64,000 bases of DNA from Periconia sp. R9002 (GCA_023627715.1 JAMAHW010000048.1:124001-188000); one strand, 5' to 3'; counted from the stretch's first letter, positions 11,937 through 24,019 are shown. A program made the numbers and translations. The notes: generated by a model not told the origin, from the sequence alone.

Positions 11937-13943
11937 AGTGTTGAAAAAGTATAGACCAAAACGTAATAGGAGGTAAATCTAGGTGTAAGGAATTTTTGGT
12001 AGAAGATGTGATTTGATCTGTATGTCGCCAGTGGGGGTAATAAACAAAGTGAATTATTAGATAGGAATTTGATCCAGCCTTTATAGAAAACCGCACTTAC
12101 TTGGAGTCCGTAGCATCTTTCTTGAGTAGACTTCAGTTAGCATCGTGATAGTACACTGTCCAATGACATGAAAGGACCAATCAGAAAAGTTTATCTCAAT
12201 CCAGTTAGATGCTGCCTCTAACAGCCAATCAGAGAAGTTTATCCTAATCAGGTTAAGTTGTTGCCCACGAAAATCGGTATAGAATTGAACCTATCCTTCA
12301 CTGCCCCGCATATTTTAGAGCGTTTGAAAAGGATACTGAGTTAAAAGACGGAATTATCGGTAAATGGAGTTAGGATTTAAACTTGAGTCAGTGTTGATGA
12401 CATGCCAACCCGCCAACAACCCCAAAAGTACTACCCGTGGAAGTTTCAAGCACACACATGCCTGTGTCATTTCTCGAGGAAAGATAATAGCTATCTATGC
12501 GAAGATACATGGCCAGTAGTTAGTCATACAAAAGCATGGGTTTGAAGCAGCTGTAGTGAAACATCACGTGTGAACGTCTTCCAGTAAACCACTGAATACC
12601 TAGGTAGAATCTTCTTGGCGTGATACGCTGATCTCCTTCATGGCATACGATTCGAATCCTGACTTTTTTCTCTTACCTGTCCCACGTCTCCTATTCTCCT
12701 CTATAGATGTACGAGTAAACTGCTTATTTCGGGGCTTCATCACTACAATTAGCGAGGGTTTCGGTGCTCTAGGGAAACTATACGAGGATATTGTGGGAGC
12801 GACCTGATTTTGGTCACTCGATCATTCTGCAATAGTTTTATCTCTCGCGCATACATACCAAGAAATTATTTTTACATAAGTACATCCGAGTGTGTAGTAA
12901 TCACTTGATATTGAAAGTTTAATACACCATGATTTGTCTTGAAGCGAACCATTCCTAGTTGACAAAGGCAGATTACCAGCCTGCATTCCCTTTTGATGAT
13001 CTGGTAAACAGTTTGCTCTCCAGTCCGAGAGCCGGAATGAAACACTCAAGTGCAACTTAGTGTTTGCAATATGCTGAATTGGTGTACATAATTACCCTAA
13101 CCACAAACGCTTGTTAATTTGAGATGAATACGTCGTCTTTCATTGTATTGATTTCTTATTCTAACACTATTTGTATGTTATTAAGGGTGTTCAAATTATT
13201 CATACAAAGGCATTTGATGGATATCTGTCATTAAAGCAGCTTTGCACTGTTTAGCGAATCACAACCTTTGGGTTAGACTCCCTGGAAACAAGAGAACAAG
13301 GGTGTATAATCATCCTGGGATAGCGGACCGAATCATTTCAACGACTTTCATTAACTTGAGACTTTGCCCCACCCCCGCCTACGGCAACATTCACACCGTA
13401 CCGGAGTGAATGTAATGATGCAATCGTCATTTATTAATGCAGCACCTTGTTTTGAAGTATCTGTAGTCTTTCCTTGGAAGGATACTCGGGAATAAAAATA
13501 AGATTATGCTCTGAGGATCTTCGAAAACATGCGGAAGCGTCGATCGCTTCAATTACCCCAAACAAACATGACGCAGGAATAGAATTGAGCGGTGCCAAGG
13601 GCCCAAATTCCGGTATTATATCTATTTACCTTGTTAGATGATGCTAAAAGCTCTCACAAGCAATATGCTAGCGGGAATCAAGCAAATGAAAGCGCCGTCA
13701 AGCATTATTCAAGCTTCTTTAATTTAATCACCACGTCCGGGGCACCTTATGGTGCTCGATGAATATGGTTCACACTGGTCTCTGATATATTCAAATTAAT
13801 CTTGCTCGCTGGGGTGTATTAAGCGCACAATATGGTCTTCCCAGATGTCTTATGAGGGGTTGTTTTTGATTGTTTAAAAGGACAAGTAGGCACCGCTTGT
13901 CCATCTCGATTCTCACTTTTTGCGCATCATAGTATTTTCCAAA
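11937..13943. other. Divergent intergenic region between SDR and GH5 genes
   Basis: This 2.0-kb stretch serves as upstream sequence for both the minus-strand SDR and the plus-strand GH5 gene. It holds the CCAAT-box repeat at 12177-12257 near the SDR. On the GH5 side there is a CTGGGG word at 13809-13814 that fits the CreA/Mig1 consensus SYGGRG, and an A/T-rich TTTAAAAG near 13873. Carbon repression of the cellulase is plausible but not shown. No gene was found. Confidence 0.5.
12177..12257. repeat. Imperfect direct repeat with CCAAT boxes, upstream of the SDR
   Basis: Two copies of about 32 bp (12177-12208 and 12225-12257) share CCAATCAGA, AAGTTTATC and a CAGTTAG/AGGTTAAG tail. A further CCAAT lies at about 12160. 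The copies begin about 240 and 290 bp upstream of the SDR start codon. CCAAT is the site of the HAP/CBC complex in fungi, so duplicated promoter elements are a reasonable reading. Confidence 0.65.
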
Positions 13944-15499
13944 ATGAAGTCTACTCTTGTTGCTGTTACGGCTGCCCTTGCCTCATTTACCGAGGCTCAT
14001 CCTGCTAAGAGGGCAACAAAAGTCCAGTATGCTGGCGTCAACATTGCTGGATTCGACTTTGGATGCGCAACTGACGGTGAGATGCCTCCTTTACCTATGA
14101 TCGTTCCCGCAGAGACCACAATATGGATGCACTCGGGTACACGTGCATACACCATGAAAGAATTTTGCTAATCTAGAATGGTCGTATTCAGGCACCTGCG
14201 GCCTCAGTGGAAATAACAAGCCGTACGACATCGTCTCTGGCGCCAATGCCCTCGGTCAGATGAACCACTTCGTCAAAGACGACTCGCTCAACGCTTTTCG
14301 CCTACCTGTTGGATGGCAATTCCTAACGAACGGTCAATTGGGTGGGCAGCTCAACTCGAACAACGCGGGACAGTACGACCGTTTGGTGCAGGGCTGTCTG
14401 AACTCGGGTGCATCTCTGTGTATCTTGGACATTCATAACTATGCTCGATGGAACGGACAGATTGTAGGCCAGGGTGGGCCTAGTAACGCTCAATTTGTGG
14501 ATATCTGGAAACAGCTGGCCACAAAGTATGGCAAAAACAGCAAAATCGCTTTCGGTATGTTGCGCACCTATGTACATTCCTATGCATATGTTTGAGAGAA
14601 TTTAGCTGATATTGTTGATCTTTAGGCGTTATGAACGAACCGTAAGTCAATCTGCAACGCTTCAGACCCCACCAGACTAACAATTAGCACTAAATGAAGA
14701 CACGATGTCCCGGTAAGTGGATTAGCTTTCCACAATGGAAACAAGACACACACCGCCATATGTTCAACAGTACTGACGATCACAATCGTAGGATATCAAA
14801 ACTTGGGCAGCAACTGTACAAGAGGTTGTTACGGCCATTCGTAACGCGGGTGCCACTACCAACATTATCTTGCTTCCAGGCAATAACTGGACATCCGCCG
14901 AGACATATGTCTCGTCTGGTTCCGCTGAAGCTCTTGCCGCCGTGAAAAACCCTGACGGTACCACATCGAACCTTATCATGGACGTCCACAAATACCTTGA
15001 TTCAGACAACTCCGGCACCCACACCGAGTGCGTGAAGAACAACATCGACAACGCCTTCAAACCGCTCGCGGACTGGTTGAGATCCAATAACAGAAAAGCC
15101 ATGCTTACTGAGACGGGTGGTGGAAACACTGCCAGTTGCCAACAATATGTAAGTGTGTTCAGTTCCACAAGTGTGTGTATAACAAACACGCCGGTTGCCT
15201 ATTCAGTTTATCAATCAACGAACTCATGACTGAGCATTACTGATATGATTTGCTTCGATAGATGTGCCAGCAGATCCAGTATCTAAAGTAAGTGTCGAAG
15301 ATCGCCCCGACCAGCGTTCCCACAGAAACTAATCAATAACAGTCAAAACGCGGATGTATATCTTGGATACACAGCATGGGCTGCGGGAGGGTTCGCTCAA
15401 TCGTACGAATTGAATGAGGTTCCGACCCAGAATGGAAATTCGTGGACTGATACAAGCCTGGTAAAATCGTGCATCGTCGGAGCCTGGAAAAATGCTTAA
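13944..15499 (+). CDS. Secreted GH5 endoglucanase (cellulase)
   Basis: Seven exons give 354 residues: 13944-14076, 14192-14554, 14626-14641, 14700-14712, 14792-15148, 15262-15287 and 15343-15499. The protein begins with a signal peptide (about residues 1-18, Ala-rich core) and a possible Kex2-type KR site near residue 23. The mature start VQYAGVNIAGFDFGC is typical of the EGII-like GH5 subfamily 5. The acid/base glutamate is E170 in MNEP and the nucleophile is E282 in LTETGGG. The enzyme should cleave internal beta-1,4-glucosidic bonds of cellulose outside the cell. No cellulose-binding module or linker is present. Three exons are only 16, 13 and 26 nt. The 13-nt one uses an AAG acceptor because the nearer TTAG would put a stop in frame. 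A possible CreA site lies upstream at 13809. Confidence 0.9.
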
Positions 15500-16285
15500 G
15501 TAATAGTCTACTGGGACAGCACTGTGAAAAGAGCACTCCAGTGTTGCCGTATATAAGTCTCAATTCTACTCGTTGGTTAGCACCAACCCAACAGCTACTA
15601 TTGTCGTACGAATGTCGTTTTTTTGTTAAAAAAAAGGGTGTTCATCGCACCGCATAATGGAGGGGCGAAACGCTTTTGTGCTGACTGGCTAGTATTTCTG
15701 GAATTTTGTACGAAGTAAAACAATGGCCAAGCCTTTTGCGGAAGTGTGATACCAATCTCCGCCTTATAAATGGCTGCACGGACGCTAACAATCACTGTGA
15801 TCGTCGCATGGTTGTGCGGACTAGTCTCAGTATGCTTGGTTTGTAGCCAAAGTGTTCTCTTGCAATGATCAACAGGACACCTGACTTTTGCAGTGTGTGA
15901 TATTCGTGTAGATCTATAACCGCAAGCTATGCGTTATATGCCTTCGTGCGTAATGATAGACAGTGAGCTTACGATTTGGACAGATTTTGAGATGATTCTT
16001 GGGACGCCTGAGGCTGACGGAGCCTCATCAGCGTATCCCTAGCCGAATGGGGTATAAGCATCGGAGCCAACTTTGGGGGCCCTACGACCCTACGATCTGT
16101 GCTACGTTTCTTATGCTCCATCGTTAAAATCTAACCTCCGTTTGCTGCTCAGCCACGGTAATGTAATCCTATCGCGCCCTAACAAAAACATCCTTCAAGA
16201 TGGTGGCCCCTCGCATATTTCCTCTTTCTGTCTCCTCGATGTTCAGCCCTATTTGTTTGCATCTGGTATCTTCGCTTCGCGCATC
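15500..16285. other. Intergenic, nothing supported
   Basis: This holds the 3' flank of the GH5 gene and the upstream region of the membrane protein. The frame of the membrane protein stays open back to a Met at 16073, so a longer N-terminus or an upstream leader exon is possible. I see no other gene. Confidence 0.5.
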
Positions 16286-17797
16286 ATGTCGACATGTACT
16301 ACGAATCCCGAGACTGGGATAGAAGAATGTACAGGTGGCCCCAATTCTCCAGACGAGACTCCTGCAGGCCTAGAAATACCTCCGGAGTCGACAGACTCAC
16401 TGATGAGTCCACCGTCCCCTCGACAGACTGGCGCGAATGGATTGGAAAATTTGGAAAATAATCCAGGCATGTGGGGTGGGATCTTATCGAGCTCAGTGTT
16501 GGAATCTATTCTGCCATCGATTACGGCCATCACGAACGACGGAGGAGGAGTGGCTAGCCAGACACCTGCCAGCAGCTCAGGATCTATTGCCAGTACCCCG
16601 GCTTCAGCGACACCGACATCGAACTCAGTTCCTACACAAAATACAAATCATGAGCCCATCAATTCGCCATCGCCGGCAGCATCAGCATCGTCCTCGCCTA
16701 CACCCATAGTCAATCAAGGAGTGGCCCCTGGTGCCGTCGCAGGTATCGCTATTGCTACCACAATCATAGGTGCTGCCATGGCCTTCGTAGCCGCGTTCTT
16801 CATATTTAAGCGTCGACAAAATGCCCAACAAGTGTACGAAGACTCGAGAATATCTACACCGGAACTCATGGCGAGCTTGAAAACAGGACCAAACCACAAA
16901 TCATACGTCAGCATATCACAAAGCATCACAAAGCCACCAGTAGTAGCACATTCAGGCCTCAGGAGTACAAACGGCGACCTAGATCTGGCAAACCTGGCAC
17001 ATTCCTCAGACTTCCTTGCCCAGATCCTCCCCGCGGCGGCCGACGAAAATACCGTGAAGAACAAATGTGCGAACTTGTTTAGCCAGATCCTCCGCCATGT
17101 CGAGATCTACTACAGAGATGTACACGCGACCATGACACCGAGTATGGAGACCGACCTAGCGAGATTCGGAAGTGAGTCCTTGAACATGGTCAACATGTTG
17201 CAGGACTCGTCCATGCCGACCATTGCTATCAAGCACGCGCTCTCCGGTTTCATCATGAGCATTGTGTCACCCGATGGCGAAGAGCAAGCCACCCTCTTCC
17301 CGGCTGAGATCGCAGGGTTGAAGAAAAGCGAACGATTGGCAGACACAACGGGTATGTTGCTGATTTTGTTTTTTGCTGACGATTGCTCAGCGTAAGAAAC
17401 CCAAAGCTAATTTTGGAACACAGATGAAGAAGCCGCATACATCATTTACAAACGACTAGCCGTGCACCTCTACTCTCCCGATCAAGCATCTCTCCAAGCC
17501 CGGCAATCCGACATCCGCGAGGCTGCAGAGCACTTCGCCCTGACTTTCTTCCCGTGGATCAACCCCACAGTATCGGACCAAGAGAAAGACCAAGAGCTCA
17601 TCAAAATCATGAACAGTGCGTTGGAACTCAGTATCTGGCTATACGGACAGCCGTACCAGTACGAATTTATGTGGGAAGATCCTGGGTTCCGCGGGACGGC
17701 TATCACGCCTGGTCTCACGAGGACGACGGATGGGAGGGGAAGAAAGGTGGTTCCGCCGCATGTGCTGTTGGAGCCGATTGTCGTGGCTCGTCAGTAA
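16286..17797 (+). CDS. Single-pass membrane protein with conserved C-terminal helical region, unknown function
   Basis: Exons 16286-17351 and 17424-17797 (intron 17352-17423, GTATGT...CAG) give 479 residues. The N-terminal 145 residues are polar and rich in Ser, Thr and Pro, as in an O-glycosylated extracellular stalk. One strong membrane segment follows (about residues 150-174, Ala/Ile/Phe-rich) and ends in KRRQ, which predicts a cytosolic C-terminus. The last 250 residues are not low complexity. They look like a folded alpha-helical domain (for example LFSQILRHVEIYYRD and YIIYKRLAVHLYSP), which suggests a sensor or adaptor layout. I do not recognise the domain. No clear signal peptide precedes the chosen Met. 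An upstream Met at 16073 adds 71 residues with a hydrophobic patch, so the true start is uncertain. Confidence 0.75.
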
Positions 17798-18472
17798 GAG
17801 TTGAAATCTTCTTTGCATTAGGGTGGCATTTTGATTACTTGGGCGGGTTTTTTGTCCCTTTTTTTATTCAGTGCATAGTTTCGGAGTCCTGGTTTTCATG
17901 GGTTATGTGAATACCCGTTTTTTTTCCTTGGGCATATGCATACGTCGCTTTCTTGTGCGGGAGCATGATATCAGCCATGGGTTCTTGAGAATGTATTATA
18001 GTTTTGGACGCATGCCATGTATATACGCCGGCATTGAGTGGACGAAGTATTCAGAGAATACAAGGGAACCGCATATTTCTCACAAAGGTGTAATACATGT
18101 TTTCCAGAATGTGACGTAAAAATACGATCTACGACGGCTGCTCATTACAAAGTCTCATTGACATTTATGACAAAACGAATGAGCGACCAGCGTAGCACTG
18201 AACCTCGATGACTCCTAGTTTATGCATGCTGCAAAATCGACGAATTTGGATTTTTTATGTGGATGAGTTTTGTTACGAGTGCACAAACAGATTCTCCTAC
18301 GTGAAAAACATCCATGGAACACCCGTTACCAAGGATATGTGCGGGCATGAATCTCGGATGTAAACTCTGGTTTCTAAATCAATAATCCGTGTTCGAATAT
18401 GTCAGCGACGTTGCGAGACTTCCACTGCTGTATGCCACAATGCCATAATCTGACGGCATATGCACTGATAAT
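17798..18472. other. Convergent intergenic region, nothing supported
   Basis: This is the 3' flank of both the membrane protein and the minus-strand FMN-dependent dehydrogenase. It contains T-rich runs near 17850-17930 but no gene or RNA that I recognise. Confidence 0.5.
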
Positions 18473-19944
18473 CTACAACTTTGCTACCTCCCCCAAATAC
18501 CTCAAATCATTTCTGCTGATCTCGGCTAGCGATTTCTTCCCCAGATTGGCCATGGAGTTATCGGTGTCCGCCAACAACGTATCAAGAACATGTTTGACGC
18601 CAGCCTCTCCGCCAATCGCCAGCCCGTAAATGTAGGGTCTTCCGACGAGAACGGCTTTTGCACCCAACGCAATCGCTTTCAGAACATCTGAGCCCGTTCG
18701 TATGCCGCTGTCAAACAGGATGGTGAGGTTGGATTGTTTGACTTTCTCGTCAGCGCCTATCTCTGCAAGCGCATCCAGCGAAGATATGGCTCCGTCGAGC
18801 TGTCGGCCACCATGATTAGATACAACAATGCCATCCATGCCGTACTCAATTGCCCTATGCGCATCTTCAACCGTCTGGATACCTTTCAGCACGATAGGAC
18901 CGTCCCAGTACTTCCGCAGCGTCTGCAAATGGGTCCATTCTCGGTAAGTTCCAGAGGCGAGAAGGCTGATATAGAGCGATGCTTTTTTCATAGTGGTTCC
19001 GTTGGCGAGGACTTTTGCGAAACCGGAGAATGTCCCAGGGCGCTTAAGAATCTCCCATATCTCGGTGACCTTCTGCGTGGTGCTCCGCTTGTCTTCGGCT
19101 TGCATCTTCTCGAACATCTTCTGGAAGACGGGGTCAGAGAAGCCGACTTGGCATCCCTGGCCGTATATAAAAGGCAGATACGATTCATCTAAATCGCTGG
19201 GGCGCCAACCGATCCTGGATGTGTGGAATGGTAAGTATCAGTAGTATTTCATATCGCTGAGTATGAGTGGACCAAAGAATGTTCCTCATGCCAAGTATCG
19301 ACCCTATCCCAATCCCAGGAGCTTAAATTCCACGCCTGGGGTCTGACTTACATGAAAGTATCAAGCGTGACGACCAGAACCGTAAAGCCGTTCGCCTTGG
19401 CACGACTGAGTATGCTTGCAGTGAGTTCATCAGCCTGTGGTACCGGCCAATATAACTGAAAGAACCTATCTCCACCACCATTTGCCTGCGCGACCTGTTC
19501 AATAGATCTCGTGGCCGCAGTTGACAAAATCATAGGAACTTTAGCAGCAGCACAAGCTCGTGCGGTCGCTTCTTCAGCATCGGGATGCGCTATCTCTTGA
19601 ACGCCAATCGGGGCTACGATGATAGGGCTCTTGTAACGGCGCCCGAAGATTTCCACGGATAAGTCGCGGACAGTCGCCTGCGTAAGCATCCAAGGGCGCA
19701 ACTTGTATCTTCCAAAGGCAGAGATGTTGGCGGTGTATGTCTGCTCAGAGCCTGCTGAGCCTTGAATGTATCTATAATTTGGCAGTGGCAAAACTTCGCG
19801 CGCCTGTGCTTCCCATTGTGAAGGCTTCGTTGAATATTTTGGTTTCCTTAGACCTCCATATATGGCGCGCTGGTATGCAACGAAGGCATCTGGATCTGGT
19901 TCGTAATGTTGTGCAGGTTGCACGGGATCTTCCTTGTTGGACAT
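18473..19944 (-). CDS. FMN-dependent alpha-hydroxyacid dehydrogenase/oxidase (lactate oxidase-like)
   Basis: Exons 19944-19352 and 19214-18473 (intron 19215-19351, GTAAGT...CAG) give 444 residues. Family landmarks appear in order: VAPIGVQ (FMN-site strand), STAATRSIE, FFQLYWP, TLDTFMIGWRPSDLD across the splice junction, VLKGI (K308), SNHGGRQLDG with catalytic H332 and substrate-binding R335, then LFDSGIRTGSDVLKAIALGAKAVLVGRPYIYG (FMN phosphate site). No cytochrome b5 domain is fused, so it is the simple oxidase layout rather than cytochrome b2. The enzyme should oxidise an L-2-hydroxyacid such as lactate to the 2-oxoacid. The exact substrate is inference. No peroxisomal C-terminal SKL is seen (the C-terminus is VAKL). 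It is divergent from the acid phosphatase gene, 574 bp apart. Confidence 0.92.
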
Positions 19945-20518
19945 TATGGCGGAGTTTCCAAACTCAATCTGATCAAAGGTTAACTATGTCAAACTATATT
20001 CGCAGTGAATTTGTTCAATGCTTCTGGGTAGATAATGACATGCAGCGGAGTTAGGGGCCGAGACAAGGGGGTGATGAATACCGAGGTCCGGAGGAACCTT
20101 GATCCGCATCCAGGGTGTGCCACCAATCAACAGATAACGTCCGGTCTGGTAATTGGAAAAATTGTTATGTCTGCATTTGTACGATTAATTTGAATATTTC
20201 AAAGTCAGACTGTTGGTAATTCAGGAAATATGGAAATGAGTGCCGTGGATTCAGTCATGAAGTGGCACCAGTGCGCAAGTGAATTGATGTAGACAGAAGA
20301 TCTGAGATCATCGCTAGCTCGATAGTTCGAGAGGTCGTTGGAATGAACTTGTTACAGCTGATGAAAGTGTTTAGAATCATGCAGCTTTTGTGAACAGAAA
20401 CTGACTGGGAAGGAATATTTCTCATCGAGTCTTGGCGTGCCTGCCGCTCACATACTCACCGACTTTCCACAGTTACTCCGCCAGACCCAACTCTTTAGTT
20501 TCACGCGCTCTCACCTCA
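19945..20518. promoter_or_regulatory. Divergent promoter region, FMN dehydrogenase / acid phosphatase
   Basis: A 574-bp head-to-head spacer that must hold both promoters. I cannot assign individual factor sites with confidence. Confidence 0.45.
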
Positions 20519-22236
20519 ATGGCGTCGTTTGGACTATCCCCCGTAGTCCTGATCTTCTCCTTAATTGCCACTTTCGTCGGCGTTCTCCTCACGCAACCGA
20601 GTCTGCTCGAAAGAACATTTAAATGTGTTCAGCCTGACATTTCAGTCAGGTGCCAGGAATACGATGCTTTTGACAAGCCTCATCATGCGAGTTGGACGAG
20701 CTGGTTTCATCCCAACATCAAATCCAACGTGGAAGTTGCAGAAAATGGATTTGGCGCAGGCGCTATTACTAAGGAATGGAATCTCTTTTATCACCTCGGT
20801 GGGGTCGGTCCCTGGATTGAAAAGCACATCGATGTTGTAGAGGGCGGGATCTCACCTCCAGTTGGTTGTGAGGTTGAGCAGGTACATATGGTACGTCTCA
20901 AAGCACAACATGAATGGATGCAAGACTGAACCTTTACGTGTTTGTAGATGGCTCGTCATGCAGAGAGATATCCGACTAGAAAAGTCGGGAAGCGTACGTC
21001 CTTGAATTCCTTATCCTGGAGACACCCGTTGGAGGACCTTACAGATTGTTATTAGGTATCAAAAATCTTGTTACAAGGATGCAGAACAGCGGTCTTGAAT
21101 TCAAACATGAACTGGCTTTCTTCAACGACTGGGAACTCTTTTGGACCCATGATTCTCAAATTGAACAATTGACCTCCACAGGGCCGTTTGCAGGTACCCT
21201 TTCAGCTTTTACGACGGGCGTGCGCTTACGCACGCGGTATCAACATCTTCTCTCCAGTGCGCAATCCCATTTTCCAATTACCAGATTCTGGGCCAGCGAT
21301 TCGCAACGAGTCATTGATACAGCTCGATATTTTGCCACCGGCTTTTTTGGACACGACTGGCAGAAGATTGCTGATTTAGAAATCATCTCAGAGGCTTCTT
21401 CGATGGGTGCTGATACGTTGACACCTGGGGATACATGTCTTAACTATGTGGAAGACGTTGAAGGAGGTCATGATAATGGCTACACGAAGCTTGGTCAATT
21501 TCGCTCGACTTATCTCGAAGGAACCAAGAAACGTATCCAGCAGAACAATCCCGAATTAGACTTGACCCACGATGACGTCTACGCCATGCAAGAGATGTGT
21601 GGATTTGAGACTACCGTACGAGGAAGCAGTCCTTGGTGTGATGTCTTCACACAAGAAGACTTTTTAGGATTTGAATATGCTAGAGACATCTTGCATTACT
21701 ACCGTGCAGGACCGGGCACAAAGTACAGCGCTGCGATGGGCTGGTTGTGGTTGAATGCCACAGTGGATCTCATGCTTCAGGGGCCTGAGGCGGGTCCGTT
21801 GTTTTTCAGCTTGTGAGTGACTTTCAGTTTACATGAATTTGACACGTCTAATTGAGATAGTGTTCATGACGGTGATATCGCCCCAATGGTCACTGCCTTG
21901 GGCATCCTCGCCGACGACGAACACCTGCCTATCACTCACATCAAACACGATCGAAAATGGCGGAAGTCCCAGGTTTCGCCCATGGGAGGCAGATCCATCT
22001 TTGAAGTTTTGTCTTGCCAATTGAAGGACGAAGATAAGACATCAAGATTCATCCGACTCAACATCAATGATGGCATCACATCCATCCCGGACTGTGATGA
22101 AGGCCCAGGCAAGTCCTGTCCACTTGATAAATTCATCGCGAGAACGAGAAGAACTGGCGAAGAATTTGGAAATTTCAAGGAAAAGTGTGGATTGGGTCAA
22201 GAAGCGGCGGACAGAATCACATTCTTGCATCAATAG
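20519..22236 (+). CDS. Histidine acid phosphatase (phytase family)
   Basis: Exons 20519-20890, 20948-20993, 21056-21812 and 21861-22236 give 516 residues. The phosphate-binding loop is R127-H-A-E-R-Y-P, where the family consensus is RHGxRxP, and H128 is the nucleophile. The proton-donor HD pair is H394-D395 in FVHDGDIAP, formed across the last splice junction. Several spaced cysteines could form the disulfides typical of secreted members. Residues 8-28 form one hydrophobic segment that could be a signal peptide or a membrane anchor. The enzyme should hydrolyse phosphomonoesters at acid pH, at the wall or outside the cell. Introns 20891-20947, 20994-21055 and 21813-21860 have GTACGT/GTGAGT donors. 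Alternative: a related fungal 3-phytase B/acid phosphatase subgroup. Confidence 0.92.
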
Positions 22237-22982
22237 CTACCTGCGAACGCTGCTGCAGGTTGATCTCAGATACGAGAGGGCGAGCCGAGAACTTCATTCA
22301 CCCCGTCCCTCAATTTCAACATTGGGAATTATCTTGGAAATACGATATCACTCAGAACGATGCTCCGCATATAACATAAATCCAAATTAGAAATGGCTAT
22401 TGGAAAGAGTCGCTAGAGTTCTCTAATTTACGCGGCTAACCGGTAACTTACCACAGTTAAACATACGTTAAGCATGTTGGTGATTTCATCTTTCCACCAC
22501 CCTTCTCCTTCTACACCGGTCGATGACGCCGATTTTAAGCTATACGACAAGATTACTTGGCCCGTGGTTTATGTATGATGTATTATCGGTGAACATGGAC
22601 CCCTCGGAAGCTAAGCGGCACCTAAATTACGAAGTCGTCAGTCCACGCTTCTCACAACCATCATCCACTCCAATCATGAGATCTCTTTGTAGCGCAGCAT
22701 ACGAACCTCCATCTGCACACGTATCATCTGAGATGGCGGTCGAACCGTTTGATTCAGCGATCGCTTCATTGCCGTTTTGGCGAAGCCTCGGTTAGGCCAG
22801 AGAGGGGAAACTTTACGATCCGTTCTGCTGGGTTCGCATACGCAACCAACATCCTCATGTAGGATGCCGAATTAAGGATTCCTTCGAGCGGCGCAGCACT
22901 ACATCAACAATCACACACCCCCACGACCTGTATAACGCGCCCATTTTTCGGAAAAACCAAGATCTTACAGTGGAGACCAACA
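22237..22982. other. Intergenic, nothing supported
   Basis: A spacer between two plus-strand genes. An open frame of 90 codons at 22523-22795 has no recognisable motif. The promoter of the downstream SDR probably lies in the last few hundred bases. Confidence 0.5.
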
Positions 22983-24019
22983 ATGGCACCGTCCTTCGAT
23001 CCCGCCAAAGACATCCCCAGTCTCGAAGGCAAGGTTATCATCGTGACAGGCGGTACGTCTTCTTCCCTGTCTCCTACCACCTGATATACCTCTAAAGGCT
23101 CAATTGTCCCTAACACACCCTCCCCACAGGTAATACGGGCCTAGGTAAGCAAACGATCGCCTACCTCGCCGCACATTCCCCCGCGCGCATTTACCTCGCC
23201 GCACGCACCGAATCTAAAGCCCTGGATGCCATTGCCGACATCCGCGCCTCAGTCCCCAATGCCGCGCCTATCGAGTACCTTCCTCTGGACCTTGCATCAT
23301 TCGCGTCCGTCGCCGCCGCCGCCTCGACCTTCAAAGCGCGCGAGTCGCGCCTCGACATACTTGTCAACAACGCTGGTGTGATGATGACGCCGTACCAGCT
23401 CACAAAGGAAGGCTACGAGCTGCAGCTCGGCACGAACCACATGGGACACATGCTCTTCACAAAACTCCTACTCCCCGTCCTCCTCGCGACCGCGGAGCAG
23501 CAGAAAAAGGACGGGGGCGATGATAGAAGCGATGTGCGCATTGTCAACGTGTCGAGTCTGGGACACTACTTCGCGCCGCCGTTCAGCGGCATCGTGCTGG
23601 ATCCTAGGAAGTGGCCAAGCCAATGGACCACGTCCCACTACGGACAATCGAAACTCGCCAACGTCCTCTTCACGCGCGAACTCGCGGCGAGGTACCCGTC
23701 CATTACGTCCGTTTCTATACATCCGGGTGTTATCTGGACGGATCTGTGGACCGCGGTGAGCAGTCATTGGCTTATGCGCTGGGCGGTGGCGCCTTATGCG
23801 ATGATGTTTAGGTTTTTGCCGGGGCATTATATGGATACGAAGGCGGGGGCGTTGAGCCAGACGTGGGCGGCGACGGCGGATGCGAGGCGGTTGGAGAATG
23901 GCGGGTATTATGTGCCGGTGGGGAAGAAAGGGGGGTGTAGTCGGCATGCAAGGAGTCAGGACCTGGCGAAGAAGTTGTGGGAGTGGACTGAGGCGCAGTT
24001 TGAAAGGCACGGGTATTGA
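22983..24019 (+). CDS. Short-chain dehydrogenase/reductase (retinol-dehydrogenase/WWOX-like)
   Basis: Exons 22983-23052 and 23130-24019 (intron 23053-23129, GTACGT...CAG) give 319 residues. The intron falls inside the nucleotide-binding motif TGGNTGLG (residues 22-29), which is restored by splicing. NNAGV, VNVSS and the catalytic YGQSK motif follow in the usual order, then HPGVIWTDLW, which lines the substrate pocket. The coding sequence looks G/C-rich by eye, unlike the A/T-rich flanks. An NAD(P)-dependent oxidoreductase is certain by family; the substrate is not readable. It is unlike the SDR at 10720-11936 in sequence and exon layout, so the two are not a recent duplication. It converges with the DUF262 gene. 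Confidence 0.92.

Noticed and set aside
12640..12675. tRNA-like T-loop GATTCGAATC followed by a T-run
   Set aside because: No acceptor, D or anticodon stem could be paired around it.
9000..24000. Secondary-metabolite cluster (regulator, two SDRs, FMN oxidase)
   Set aside because: No backbone synthase, P450 or transporter. The genes are interspersed with a cellulase and a phosphatase and lack shared promoter words that I can see.
23468..24010. 180-codon Arg/Pro/His-rich minus-strand frame
   Set aside because: A shadow of the G/C-rich SDR gene on the plus strand.
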